64,000 nt of DNA from Craspedostauros australis (lineage: Eukaryota; Bacillariophyta; Bacillariophyceae; Mastogloiales; Achnanthaceae): the NCBI GenBank assembly GCA_026770025.1, contig JAMXDE010000011.1, forward strand, positions 1,116,001 to 1,180,000, given 5' to 3'. The notes beneath the pieces were generated by a model, which searched no databases, was not told the DNA's origin, and was given only the letters and a program-made list of their open reading frames with translations. A program made the translations under genes and the position numbers. Positions within the stretch are counted from its first letter, which is position 1; the number at the start of each line of letters is the position of its first letter. Shown piece by piece: positions 41,427 through 51,452 of the stretch.

Positions 41427-42244
41427 ATGAAGCTCTCCATCATCGCCTCCCTTTTGACTTCCGCTGCTGCCTTCACCGGCCCACAGCTGAAGACCAATGT
41501 GAGTGAATGGATCCAAGTTGCCAGTCTTAGCCAGTTCCACTGTAGATGCCAATGTCATCGTCAGTGCCAGCATTGGATAGTGTAATGATGTCGTGTTCGT
41601 CTGTATTACCTTGTGTAGCTTGTGTACACACGTGAACATAGCATCCCACGCGTCTGTCGTCCATCAGCTTCCAACCGTCTAACCCCTTTTACCCATCTCT
41701 GTACCCACTCCAAACAACAACCCATCATCATGAACAACGACATCGGGCCCGCACTTGACAGGTTGAGAGCTCCACCTCCCTCAACATGGCCAAGTTCGGC
41801 TCCAAGCTCAAGTACGTGCCAGTCATCGATGTTGCTGACCTCCCAGACCCAGGTTCGGCCACTTCCGGTGTCGCTGGAGGACTTGCCATCTGCATCGCTG
41901 TCGACCCAAAGGGTTCCGTCTACGCCCTCGGAGACAAGTGCCCACCAGTCAACCAGCCACTTTCCTTCGGTAAGGTCAACCCCGACGGAACCATCCAGGA
42001 CCCAGTCCTCGGAACCAAGTTCTCCCTGAAGACCGGAGAGGTTGTTGGAGCCTGGTGCCCATCCGGAATTGGAAAGCTCATCGGAGGAGCCTTCTCCCCA
42101 ATCGGCGTCCCAACATACCCAGTGAAGAAGAGCAAGAACAGCATCGAGGTCCAGGTTGATGTCAACGCCAAGCTCAACTTCGAGGCCAACTACTGGTCTG
42201 GAATCCTTGATGCCCAAGGAAAGGCCGACGGCAAGTACTACTAG
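41427..42244 (+). CDS. Plastid Rieske-fold-like protein lacking iron-sulfur ligands
   Basis: Exons 41427-41498 (24 codons) and 41762-42244 join in phase 0 across a 263-nt intron (ACCAAT|GTGAGT, CTTGACAG|GTTGAG), giving 184 aa. Exon 1 encodes the signal peptide MKLSIIASLLTSAAAF followed by TGPQLKTN, an AAAF-type plastid import site; the mature protein begins near MAKFG. The body resembles Rieske ferredoxin domains: IDVADLPDPGS, ICIAVDPKGSVYALGDKCPPVNQPL, GTIQDPVLGTKFSLKTGEVV, WCPSG. A true Rieske centre needs CxH and CxxH. Here the first box is CPP, the second is DPVL, and the whole protein has no histidine. It therefore cannot bind a Rieske cluster. Codon use is extremely biased (nearly all Pro CCA, Gly mostly GGA, Lys AAG), suggesting an abundant protein. 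A soluble plastid protein of unknown function. Confidence 0.85.
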
Positions 42245-43144
42245 ATTCGCCCCCACGCACATGTACTCGTACCTGTACCTGAACTTGTGCCAGCCAAAGT
42301 AAATCATCCGGTCCCATCCTTAACCCGAACGGCATGGCGTGGCTAATGGCATCTGCACCGCACGGGCAGTGAATTGAACGTGAGCGCTACAGCCCTATCT
42401 AACGTGCCTGCCTCATTGAACAAAGAACCACGGAAAGGACCAACACCAGCCCAACCACAACGTGGCGCGATCGACGTCGGGACGATGTCATGCGATTCTC
42501 CTCGCGAGTTGTTGCCGGGATCTCGTCACCGCGAACACCAACCCTTTTCAACTGCACATCGTTGACGCGCTGTGGAGACAAGCTTGCGCACAGCATGCAC
42601 AGAAAGAGCGATATGATACATACATAACTTTTTAGTGTTTCCCAGTTTCCGCAGCGAACATATCTCTCAAGTCCTCAGTCACTTCCTCTGTTCGTACATG
42701 CATGGTATTCTGAGATCAGCTTACGATAGCCAATACGTCCATCATCTTCCATTGCTTGTGTTGTGATCCTTTCTGGATCCTGGAAGTTGTTGCTGTTGTG
42801 ATGTGATGGCTGCCGACTGTCTTAGCCGCAGTGGTGTCTGAAGTGCCCCGTCTCCTTCACTACTCGTATCTGCCAGCGTGAACAGCAACAAGACTGTTTC
42901 CGAGACAAAACTACAGAACAGAACGTGCTCGCGATCCGAATCTCCAAAACAAAACCGACACAACACACAGAAAAGCACATCTTCCTTGTGTCCAATCCAT
43001 CATAGGCAGAATACCTTCCAACGCGCTCATCTGCCACGACAACACAGCACAGCATTTACTCTACATCAAGAAGACAGCAGGGACGGATACACAATCGCAC
43101 AACCCTCAACCCGCGCATCACAGCTTCAACACAGCCATAGAGCC
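42245..43144. other. Interval between two plus-strand genes
   Basis: This 900-bp stretch holds the 3' UTR of the Rieske-like gene (with GTACTCGTACCTGTACCTG repetition at 42262-42285) and the promoter and A/C-rich leader of the next gene. No gene was recognised on either strand. Confidence 0.5.
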
Positions 43145-43651
43145 ATGTCCGCGACACCCGGCGTTGACCAGACGACGCAGCTGCTGCCTGCGCCATTGCA
43201 GAACACCGTGCGGCAGACGATCGATAGAGTCAACAAGGCAGGCGGTGGCATCCGCGTCATCTTGCTGACGACCGCCGAGGGCGTGCCGCTCGGACGATTC
43301 TACGCCCCCGATCAGGCCGCGTCGCTGCCGCCGGATGTCCTCACCAACCTCGAAGCCATGTGGGCGCCGCCGTCGAAACAGCTGCCCTTGCTCAATCTCG
43401 GCAACGAAACCAAGGCGATCACGGCCATGTACGAGCACGCCACCATCATCCATTTGCACCAATCGCCCGTCGTCGTCACCATCATCCTGCAACCTGGATC
43501 GAATCTGGGGGCGGTGCGGTCCACGGGCATACCATTGCTGCGGCAGAATCTGTCGCCGCTCTGCACGACCTTGCTCAACAGTCTGGCACCGGCCAAGGAT
43601 CCGCAAGAGACAGCGACGTCACCGTATCCTGGGCAGAACTATTACCAGTGA
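43145..43651 (+). CDS. LAMTOR3: LAMTOR3-like roadblock protein (Ragulator subunit)
   Basis: Single exon, 168 aa. The roadblock/LC7 fold reads GGIRVILLTTAEGVPLGRF, then a helix with LTNLEAMWAPPSKQLPLLN, TKAITAMYEHATIIHLHQSP, VVVTIILQPGSNLGAV and a final helix LLRQNLSPLCTTLLNSLA. The DGVP-like turn, the LxLGxxK-type helix end, and the order of strands match LAMTOR3/MP1 more closely than LAMTOR2 or bacterial MglB. In animals and fungi the Ragulator complex sits on the lysosome or vacuole and recruits Rag GTPases for TORC1 control. The 20-residue extensions at both ends are not part of the fold. Assignment rests on fold pattern and has not been tested against other roadblock families. Confidence 0.82.
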   Translation: MSATPGVDQTTQLLPAPLQNTVRQTIDRVNKAGGGIRVILLTTAEGVPLGRFYAPDQAASLPPDVLTNLEAMWAPPSKQLPLLNLGNETKAITAMYEHATIIHLHQSPVVVTIILQPGSNLGAVRSTGIPLLRQNLSPLCTTLLNSLAPAKDPQETATSPYPGQNYYQ

Positions 43652-44614
43652 GAATGCACGAAGCTCGCAGTGTTCAGTTCGTTGGTTGCATGCGAAATGT
43701 GGGTGCAGGGATATGAATATCGCAGCAACACTCTATTATACGTCTGCCGTTATTGGGCACTCCGATATTCACACAGGCGAAGATGCAGACACGGGCGCGC
43801 ACTCATAGCTCGTATGTACGTATCCAGAAGGAGTTACCACACCCGGAGACGTCGCTACCATGCAACAAATCAAGCCGCGTTCGGCGCGCCAGAAGTACAT
43901 CGCGAATGCGCATGGAATATTGCTGGAGTACACGCTTTCATCTACTCCACACCATTGCCTACCCAAAGCAACTTCATCAGACGCCTCTTGTCATTAACGA
44001 AGAACAGCCAATGCACTACTTTCCATCTGTTGAACGAAGGAATGCTTCGGACGACAATACTTCCCGTCCAGTGTAACAGTAGGACGGAGCGGAATGGAGT
44101 GGAGACCTGCTTCATGTAGCGTACCCGTATTTGTACTATTACACTCTCTCCAGGGAGGGTACTATGTAGCTCGTAGTGCCCTGCCGTTTGTTGGCATCGT
44201 CTGTACGCACCGTTGCTTCAAAGCAGAATGAACAAGTGTCTACACTCGTATCATTTAATTCGTGTATCACAGTTGTGACTGACATTGATGAGCCGTCTGG
44301 TCGTCTCACGGTGCGCATTCCCTCCAAACCAACAACACAAAACGCCAAACGCCAAAAGAAGGAAACCAAAATGATGGCATGAACATGGGCATCGTGGTCG
44401 CTCAGGACACACCCATCGCGGCAAGCAGCATCAACCAAACATCAACCTTCCTGCAGGAAGCAAGAAACGGCAACAGCAACGGCAACGACAACGGCACACC
44501 CAATCGCAAGGAACAAGCACTCTAACAAACGAACCAAAGCACAGCAAGACCGAGGGGCAACCGATTTGAACCCAAGACCAATCCACAGACCGATACGAAA
44601 GAACAGAATCCATC
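43652..44614. other. Interval between two plus-strand genes
   Basis: CTCTATTATA lies 80-89 bases after the LAMTOR3-like stop, and GTACTATTACAC near 44133. The last 150 bases before SmD3 are a GGCAACGACAACGGC-type A/C-rich leader. No supportable gene was found on either strand. Confidence 0.5.
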
Positions 44615-46009
44615 ATGAGTGAGTGTTGTTTGCGATAATCGAAGCGTTTGTGTGGCTGTTTGCACCGTTGCAATCTTCATGCTTGACTTCCATCGTCCTC
44701 GTGAAAAGATCATGCATCATGCCTTGCATGTGTTACTCGCATGGGTGAACGAGGCAGTCCGATCGCGTCCTTGCTTTCACGTGATACTAACACTGCTCCT
44801 TTTCTTGCGATCCACATTTGATGATTTCGGGATTCATGATGCGCAACGATGAATCGACTTTGTGATGGTGGGTGACCCATCATTCCTCTTTCATACACTA
44901 CTGCCTTCATCATCATCATCATCATCACCACCATCATTCGGGGCCAAACATTCACACATGCGTCCATTACGCAAACGCAAATATGAATACAAACGCACCC
45001 TCACGCTTGCGACAATACGATGCAGGTACTGCCGGGGTTCCATTGAAATTGCTCTTTGAGGCCGAGAACATGAAGGTCACAGTTGAGGTATGTACTGCAA
45101 TGGACTGGGCCAGAGTGGATCCTACTGGACTGTGATGTCGTGTCGTGTCATATTCCACCACCACGCATTCTCCAGGTTGCATGAGAAGAGTGTGGTGGCC
45201 TGATGCATGATCGGGTGTCAATTGATTCCCAGGATGATGGGCACTCCATGCCCCACCGTTGGAAACATCTCTGAATCATGTTCCTGAATGTCTCACTCAC
45301 CTTCATTTGCTTGCCATCCTAATTTCTTCACACTTTGCTCTCGCGTCCACACACACACACACACACAGATGAAGAATGGTGAAATTTTCAGAGGTATGCT
45401 CGTGGGTGCCGAAGAGACAATGAATATGAATATGTCGGATGTGTTGAAGACAGCACGCAACGGTCAGGTCTCCAAATTGCCCAATGTGTACCTACGTGGC
45501 AGCAGCATCCGTTTCGTCGTCCTTCCAGAACTGTTGAAGAATGCCCCGATCTTCCAAACCGTCACCACCATGAAGCGAAAGATGGAGCAGGCAGCGCAGC
45601 AGAGGCAGCAAGGTGGGTCACGCGCCGTGGATTGTGAATTGTGGGATGCAGAAAGAGTGAAAGAAAGCAGCCAGGAGCTTTGAAGCCTGCAATTGCTCTG
45701 TGGAGTTGTCTGGTTGTTCGAAATGATGACGACAATGATAATGATGATGATGACGGATGTTGCTACTATCGGTTGCTGGTGCATTCTGTGATGGATCCAC
45801 ACATGATTTGACTTGGTCTGTCACGGCGTCTCACACGTTCTCGTTTCTTTATTACACGTGGTGACCTATTCTGCTCACTTTGCATTGCCTTATGCGTTTC
45901 TGCGTCCACGTTGGCTATCATCCCTTGATCCAAATGTTGACTCATGGGTTCATGCTGCTTTTCTACTGCGTATCCATGGACCACAGGAAGCAAGCGAAAG
46001 CGAGAATAA
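44615..46009 (+). CDS. SNRPD3: Spliceosomal Sm protein D3, four exons with a 4-nt first coding exon
   Basis: Exons 44615-44618, 45026-45087, 45369-45612 and 45987-46009 give 110 aa. The first exon holds only ATGA before GTGAGT. Joined to GT-ACT-GCC it yields MSTAGVPLKLLFEAENMKV, matching the SmD3 start GVPIKVLHEAEGH. The Sm fold continues with MKNGEIFRGMLVGAEETMNM and Sm2 motif LPNVYLRGSSIRFVVLPELL, then KNAPIFQTV. The last exon adds a basic tail, GSKRKRE. SmD3 is one of the seven proteins that ring the Sm site of U1, U2, U4 and U5 snRNAs. The tail is shorter than the GR-rich end of animal SmD3. Introns are 407, 281 and 374 nt. The second acceptor follows a CA repeat. Confidence 0.95.
45347..45368 (+). 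repeat. CA repeat directly at the SmD3 exon 3 acceptor
   Basis: An uninterrupted run of CA units leads into the acceptor, so the splice site itself reads CACACACAG|ATGAAG. There is no polypyrimidine tract within the last 22 bases of the intron. Confidence 0.9.
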
Positions 46010-46714
46010 ACCAAGGGATGCTTCCGCCAGGGTGAAGAGCTTGGAGACCATGATACCATAAATATGACAATAACTAAAACACCAACCAAATAGGAGGAGG
46101 TACTCTCATGAGACGATTCACAACAGGCCCCCTACTTCTGTACGAGTATCTATGGCAGTTCAACGGAAGTGTGAAACGGACGTGTGCGTACATCTTCTCC
46201 AGAGAAACATCTCTATTCTGTTTTCTTTTGGAAAGCTGGGGCTGCTGTTGTCTCTTGATGATTTGGGTCGTTGGCTTCATTTGTACCTGCGCAAACCACG
46301 CCATAATGCAGCCTGTGGCAATCACCTTCCAACCCGTATCGTTCCATTTCCCCACAGTGTCGTTCTCTCATGTTTTGCGTTGAAGCCAGTGCGCCCCTTG
46401 CTGTTGTGTGTCACGAAGATCCCATGTGAAAAGATCCAACTTAGAACCAATCCTCTGCGAACTTTGTTCATCTTCACGCACACCAATACGTGCATGTCTT
46501 TGCACAAAGGCAGCGTCTGTCAATCGAATGATATCGATCCGCATCGGTACCCATGCGTTGAATATCATTACCTCCAATAGTGAGCGATCATGCTCGATCG
46601 AGGGACTTGTGTCCAATGCCGTGCCTCCGCATCTGGATTGCACGGAGACTATCGCATGGCACGTTCTCGTACTCCGACGTACTTCATCGCACATGGTGCA
46701 ATCGCAGCACTGTT
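46010..46714. other. Convergent 3' interval between SmD3 and NOP10
   Basis: No gene was recognised. The stretch separates two small RNP genes that point at each other. Confidence 0.5.
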
Positions 46715-47154
46715 CTACAGTGGCTTCTGTGGATGCGATGGCAAGTAAAGGCCGAAGCGCTTCTTGCAGGCAACTCGGTGTCGGCTGAATTTATCATCTG
46801 GCGAGAATCTGGCGGGATGTGCGCTTTCTGTCACCTTGCCTTCGGGGTTTTCTTTCTGGTGTGCGTTTGAACGGTGCGTGCGGAGATACCAGTATGCATG
46901 ATCGGGCGGTTGAAAGAGACAGGAGTGTCGGGGATGAGCATGCATGTGAGCGGGGTGGTGCTTGTGATTGGATTTCGCTCCTCTCATCTCACCGAGATTG
47001 AGGAAGCATGTGCCCTCGTGCTCTGCGAGACGACATGATGGAACTGGGCAGAACAGGACGCAGCAGGACATGATCTCGACGTAACAGCCATCTTGCTCAC
47101 CTTCAGAGTGTATACTCTGTTGCCCGAGTCATCCAAATAGACCATGAGATGCAT
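46715..47154 (-). CDS. NOP10: H/ACA ribonucleoprotein subunit NOP10
   Basis: Exons 47154-47101 (18 codons) and 46855-46715 join in phase 0 across a 245-nt intron (CTGAAG|GTGAGC, CACCAG|AAAGAA), giving 64 aa, the same length as human NOP10. Exon 1 reads [18 protein letters not shown] and exon 2 has [36 protein letters not shown] and a short tail. The conserved [17 protein letters not shown] and SRHR...KKRF motifs are all present. NOP10 bridges dyskerin (CBF5) and L7Ae/NHP2 in the box H/ACA particles that make pseudouridine in rRNA and snRNA and stabilise telomerase RNA. Its leader, read on the minus strand, is A/C-rich. It shares a 622-bp divergent promoter with the PGP synthase gene. Confidence 0.97.
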
Positions 47155-47776
47155 CTTGGAGGCTGTTTGTGGTCGTCACTCGATCGTTTGGTTGCGTTGA
47201 TAGCTTGCTGTCTTTTCCTTTCTGCCCTTGTTGCTCTGATGTCTCGTCGAACAGTTGGGTTTGCTGGTTGTGGTGTTGGCCGACCGACGAGCTTCTGTGT
47301 GCGTTGCGCAGCCAACAACAGGGTGGGCGATTGTTGTCTTGATTGGTTTTGCCAACCACATTGCGTCCAATCGGGATTTTGTTTGTGTTGGTTGTGGTCT
47401 TGGTTGTTGATTGTGACGGGTGGAAGCAAGACTGAATCCATGTTGTTCAATAAAATTAAATGAAGACAAAGGCGCATTACCGCAACCCCAAATATTCAAC
47501 CCGTTGAAACACGTGTTATTTTTCACCCAGGCGTTCGCCTCGCTCCTGTGCCAAGATCGTCATCGGACCAATCCATCCCATTCAACTGACACCAACACAA
47601 ATCGACACAGAGCAACGCAGATCAAGGCAAAGAAGGAGACTCCAGCCACGACAGTCACGGCCAATCCTTGAGCACTCACTCTGTTGCAGACACGGAACTG
47701 CTCTGCTCTACTCTGCTCTATCCTATTCTGTTCTATTCTATTCTATACCCGTAGTACAGTCTTGCTGAAAGACAGC
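47155..47776. other. Divergent promoter region, NOP10 and PGP synthase
   Basis: A pentamer-type repeat of CTCTG/CTCTA/TTCTA units lies at 47697-47748, just upstream of the PGP synthase start at 47777. There is no TGACGTCA. No extra gene was recognised. Confidence 0.5.
47697..47748 (+). repeat. CTCTR/TTCTA pentamer repeat in leader
   Basis: Tandem 5-base units change gradually from CTCTG and CTCTA to TTCTA. The repeat ends about 30 bases before the PGP synthase start codon. Confidence 0.8.
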
Positions 47777-48814
47777 ATGATGAGAATGGGTCAGCGACAT
47801 TCCTTGGTGGCGTTGTTCTTGATCTCCACGGCCCTGCAGGCATCGTCTTCGTTTGCCACGCCGTTCGCAGCAAGATCATCCATCCTCGGGATCTTCCCAC
47901 GGCGTGAGCACCGCAGTCGTGCCACGAAGGCCGGCATTCCGGTGGGTGGCAGCACGAGCGGCAGTCCGGTTGACCCAACCGTCGCAGTCGCAGCTTCAGC
48001 CGGCGCAGAGTCCGAAGGAGACAACAACCAAGAGGCTTCGCCAGCAGAGAGCACTGCGGACTCCGAGGCTCCTCCCCCCATGGACGAGACTGGTTCTCTG
48101 CAACCTTCGGACGCCGCCAGCACAACGATGGGCACGCCCGCTGCAGCCGCATCGGTGACATCGGTAACACCCTTGCAATCCGCAGGACACAGCAAGCTCG
48201 GTCCCAATGCTCCACCGCCCGGTTTGCTGCGCCGGCAGTTCCCAGCCTTCCCATGGCACCGCCTGCCGGACTGGTTGACGTACAGCCGCTGCGTTGCCAT
48301 CCCGCTCCTCGTGGCGATGTTCTACCAGCCACAAGCGAACATCGCGACCGGATGGCTCTTCGCCTTGGCGTCCTTCACGGATTGGCTGGATGGCTACTTG
48401 GCGCGCAGATGGGACATCTCGAGTGCCTTCGGCGCATTCCTGGACCCCGTCAGCGACAAGCTCATGGTCAGCACGGCCCTCATCCTGCTCGCGGGACGGT
48501 ACGGCGCCATCGTGGCCATCCCCACCGCCATCATCCTGGCCCGCGAAATCGCCGTGTCGGCATTGCGCGAGTGGATGGCGCAGCGCGGACAGCGCGATGC
48601 GGTCAAGGTCGGCATGCAAGGCAAGGTCAAGACGGCCCTCACCATGGTGTCGCTCACGGTGCTGCTCTTCGTGCCGGAGAACAACCAGGGCATTCTGGCG
48701 CAGCTCCTCACGCCCGGGTTGGCGTTCCTCTATCTCTGCGCGCTCGTCACGATAACCAGCGGCAGTGTCTACTTCATCGCCGCGGCTCCGTTGCTGTTTG
48801 ACAAGGAGAATTGA
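47777..48814 (+). CDS. Phosphatidylglycerophosphate synthase, predicted plastid
   Basis: Single exon, 345 aa from MMRMGQRHSLVALF. The first 30 residues are a signal peptide ending ALQASSSFATPF, again with Phe at the likely cleavage site, followed by a long Ala/Ser/Thr/Pro-rich region to about residue 150. The CDP-alcohol phosphotransferase core has LPDWLTYSRCVAIPLLV, the signature DGYLARRWDISSAFGAFLD with PVSDK (DGxxAR-x8-G-x3-D-x3-D, near 205-227), AREIAVSALREWMAQRG and KVKTALTM. These residues are specific to PGP synthase (PgsA/PGP1), which joins CDP-diacylglycerol and glycerol-3-phosphate on the way to phosphatidylglycerol, the only major phospholipid of thylakoids. A mitochondrial location cannot be ruled out. 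Confidence 0.93.
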   Translation: MMRMGQRHSLVALFLISTALQASSSFATPFAARSSILGIFPRREHRSRATKAGIPVGGSTSGSPVDPTVAVAASAGAESEGDNNQEASPAESTADSEAPPPMDETGSLQPSDAASTTMGTPAAAASVTSVTPLQSAGHSKLGPNAPPPGLLRRQFPAFPWHRLPDWLTYSRCVAIPLLVAMFYQPQANIATGWLFALASFTDWLDGYLARRWDISSAFGAFLDPVSDKLMVSTALILLAGRYGAIVAIPTAIILAREIAVSALREWMAQRGQRDAVKVGMQGKVKTALTMVSLTVLLFVPENNQGILAQLLTPGLAFLYLCALVTITSGSVYFIAAAPLLFDKEN

Positions 48815-49578
48815 AGTTATTGCGCAGTCGTCCTGAACGGAGACCAAAGCATGCTCGAAGACCAAGACAAGGTAAGGCAAGCAAACATTTGGGTGCCACG
48901 ACCTGTCTCGGTGATGCGGTGTACGTACTTTTGCATTGGCAGATGCACATTTCGAAATCGGAGACGCAGGGCGGGGCTGTTCTTACCATTGATCGGAAGG
49001 CTGCATAGAGTACTGCTATTGGTACCATTCTTCAATGCTCTGTCTCTCTTTCGCTTTGTGTCAATGCAGATGGTGTTCTACCCAAGAGTATGTGACCATA
49101 TTGATCGCAATCCAACGCGCACACAAGCATAGCTTGCAATACAATATCTGCACTCACGACCACGATTACAATCATATCTACACTCCGTCTACACAGATCC
49201 CCAAAACGGACACACGAATTCACTTGAGATAGATCTACTGTTATGTGCACGAACATACTGCTGCTGTGCTGGCTGCTGTATATCTTTGCTTCTTTGTTGC
49301 TTGTCGAAGGATTGCCAAGAGGAAGAATCCAAGGTTTGGATCGAATACCATATCAATGGCTCCTTCCCGCCAAGTCTGTGCAATGACGCGTGTTCCCCAT
49401 CATCATTGTTTGCGTGGCGCCAAGTCTTCGGTCTCTTGTCAGGCAGCATGAGCGGCACGCACATCACAAGATCTCATACTTCAGAATCCTCGATCCGTGC
49501 CGATACAAGCCATAGCATGCTCCACCCCTTTCTTCGCAGACGGATCGATGGATGGACCCATACTCCCGTCCATCCACT
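48815..49578. other. Convergent 3' interval
   Basis: This 764-bp stretch between the PGP synthase stop and the end of the DUF6824 gene has no recognised gene. GAGTACTGCTATTGGTACC lies near 49005. Confidence 0.5.
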
Positions 49579-51452
49579 CTACATACCGTCTGCGAATGCT
49601 TGGTTTTCGAACGGTGGCTGGTATTGCGCCGCTGCGAGCGACGATGAATGGTTGCGACTGCCGTCGCCTTCGGAATCGGAGAGGATGGCATCGTTCAGCA
49701 GCTCGTGTTCGCTCGTCGCTGGTGATGCAACCGCGGTGGCTGTGCGTGCCGGGGCATGCCCCCTCTGAGGCTGCATTGTCGGCGCATCGTCCGTGGTATC
49801 TTCCGCGGGTGGACGTTTTGGATTCGCAGTGCCTGACATCCAACCTCTTCCAGGTTGGGCGGCAGCGCCAGCCGTGATCGGGGTGGTTCCAGGATGATGC
49901 AACAGATGCGGAACCTCCACACCGCCGTCGCGTTGGTCGGGGGTACGGATAGATGTGTCACCAATGGTGTACGTGGCCATATCTGAATCCACTGTCCGAC
50001 GCCTGCTGCCGTACGATCCTCCACGCAGCTCTCCGATGCTGTGGTAGCCACCACTCTGGTGAAGCAGCTTCTCGTAGTGGCGCTGTCTCTTGAACCGCGA
50101 CGAAGACAGCGGCGTCACCGGGAGGTAGGATGGCATTTGAATCCGCTGGTCGACATCGAAGATGGGGGTTCGGCTCCGACTCTGTCCATGGCCTGCGCCG
50201 TAGGCGGAACTCTCTGCGAACGGTGCACCATTTGCGCTCGCAGCCACCGCGCCTGTTCCATCTGGGGAAGTAGAAGCCACGGGAGTGACAGTCGGCCAGT
50301 GCGGACCGGAATCGGGAGAAATGGACGATTCCGTCGTCAAATGGAATTCCAGGGTTCCTGTGGCGCGGCGTCGCTCCATGGTGCGAACACGGTCGTATCC
50401 ATACTCGTAGTCATGGCTTGCCGCATCAAAGAGATGGTATTGATCGGGGTATGGATGACCATACTGTTGCTGGTAGTGAAAGGGGCAGCCTTCTTCGTCA
50501 TGGTCAGAGTTGAGAATAGGTCTGCCGTGACGACTACGATGATCGATCTGATCTCGCTCATGCTGACGCTCGCGGTAAGCGAATGCTTCGTGGTATGGAT
50601 TCGGCCGTCGGGCTTCTCTTGGTTCCTGGATGGCGACCCGCTTCCGTCCAAGTTGGTAGCGCGACACATCTCGTCCCTCCTGCTCGGCTGGCTCCTCGTC
50701 GTTCGATTCGTACGTGGTGCCTTGCGCATTGGTCGACGATGGCTCCTTGCTGGCGCCGCCTTGACCCCGCGCCTTCACACGCGGCAATCCCTTCTGCCTT
50801 CTGACTCCACGCCTGAACAATGCCACAGCATCCCGCATCGCCTGGCTGGTCTTTTCTCGTGCTCGGGTATTCCCAACATCCTCCCAATCCCCATCCTTGG
50901 CGCGCTCCAAGAAGCTGCAATGATGCATGGCACATCATCCATTGCAGAAGTCGTCCAGGTGGGTAGAATAGTGCGGTGTGCAAGCATCACATAGTGGAGT
51001 ATGGTACATGACGGTGAGAGGACAATGATCGAGTTGGTGAAGGTGATGGTGAGCCAATGATACGATAGTAGTGACGACGCCTACGACGGTGATGCCTCCA
51101 GACGAATCACATAGCATGCTGTCCACCATGACAGAACCTCAATCAGTAGCCTGGTGACAACGAGACAGCAACCTCGTGTAATGGTGGTGGCAGCGCTGAG
51201 CACGACCACGAAACGCGCAAACACTTACCGTCCTGGAGGATCCAAGTTCCGCACGTACTGCACAAGCTCGATGGCGATGTGCGACTTTTCCTTTTTCTCG
51301 CTGACCATGTACCGGCTGCAGCGCTCCTTTGCGGCCAACCGGAGCTTTTCATTGCCGCTGTGTTTGTTGTTCCTCCCGCCGCGTCCAAATAGAACGTCAT
51401 TGTCGTTCGGAGTCTTCACTCGGATCTTCTTCGTCGATTTCTTTTCGTCCAT
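49579..51452 (-). CDS. DUF6824-domain protein, putative DNA-associated regulator
   Basis: Exons 51452-51229 and 50914-49579 join across a 314-nt intron (CCAGGACG|GTAAGT, CATTGCAG|CTTC), giving 519 aa. Residues 15-85 read NDNDVLFGRGGRNNKHSGN, LRLAAKERCSRYMVSEKKEK, SHIAIELVQYVRNLDPPGR and then FLERAKDGDWEDVG. This is the DUF6824 pattern that is greatly expanded in diatoms. The splice joins DPPG-R to FLE exactly where the family continues. The remaining 420 residues are low complexity, with Gln/Tyr/His/Ser-rich stretches (DEEGCPFHYQQQYGHPYP), a Gly-rich region and an acidic C terminus. The family is suspected to bind DNA and is often called nuclear, but no biochemical role is established to my knowledge. 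The leader has a CATCA repeat in sense orientation. Confidence 0.85.

Noticed and set aside
46152-46580. 142-codon plus-strand open frame between SmD3 and NOP10.
   Set aside because: It lies in a convergent 3' region, has no codon bias like the neighbours and no recognisable domain.
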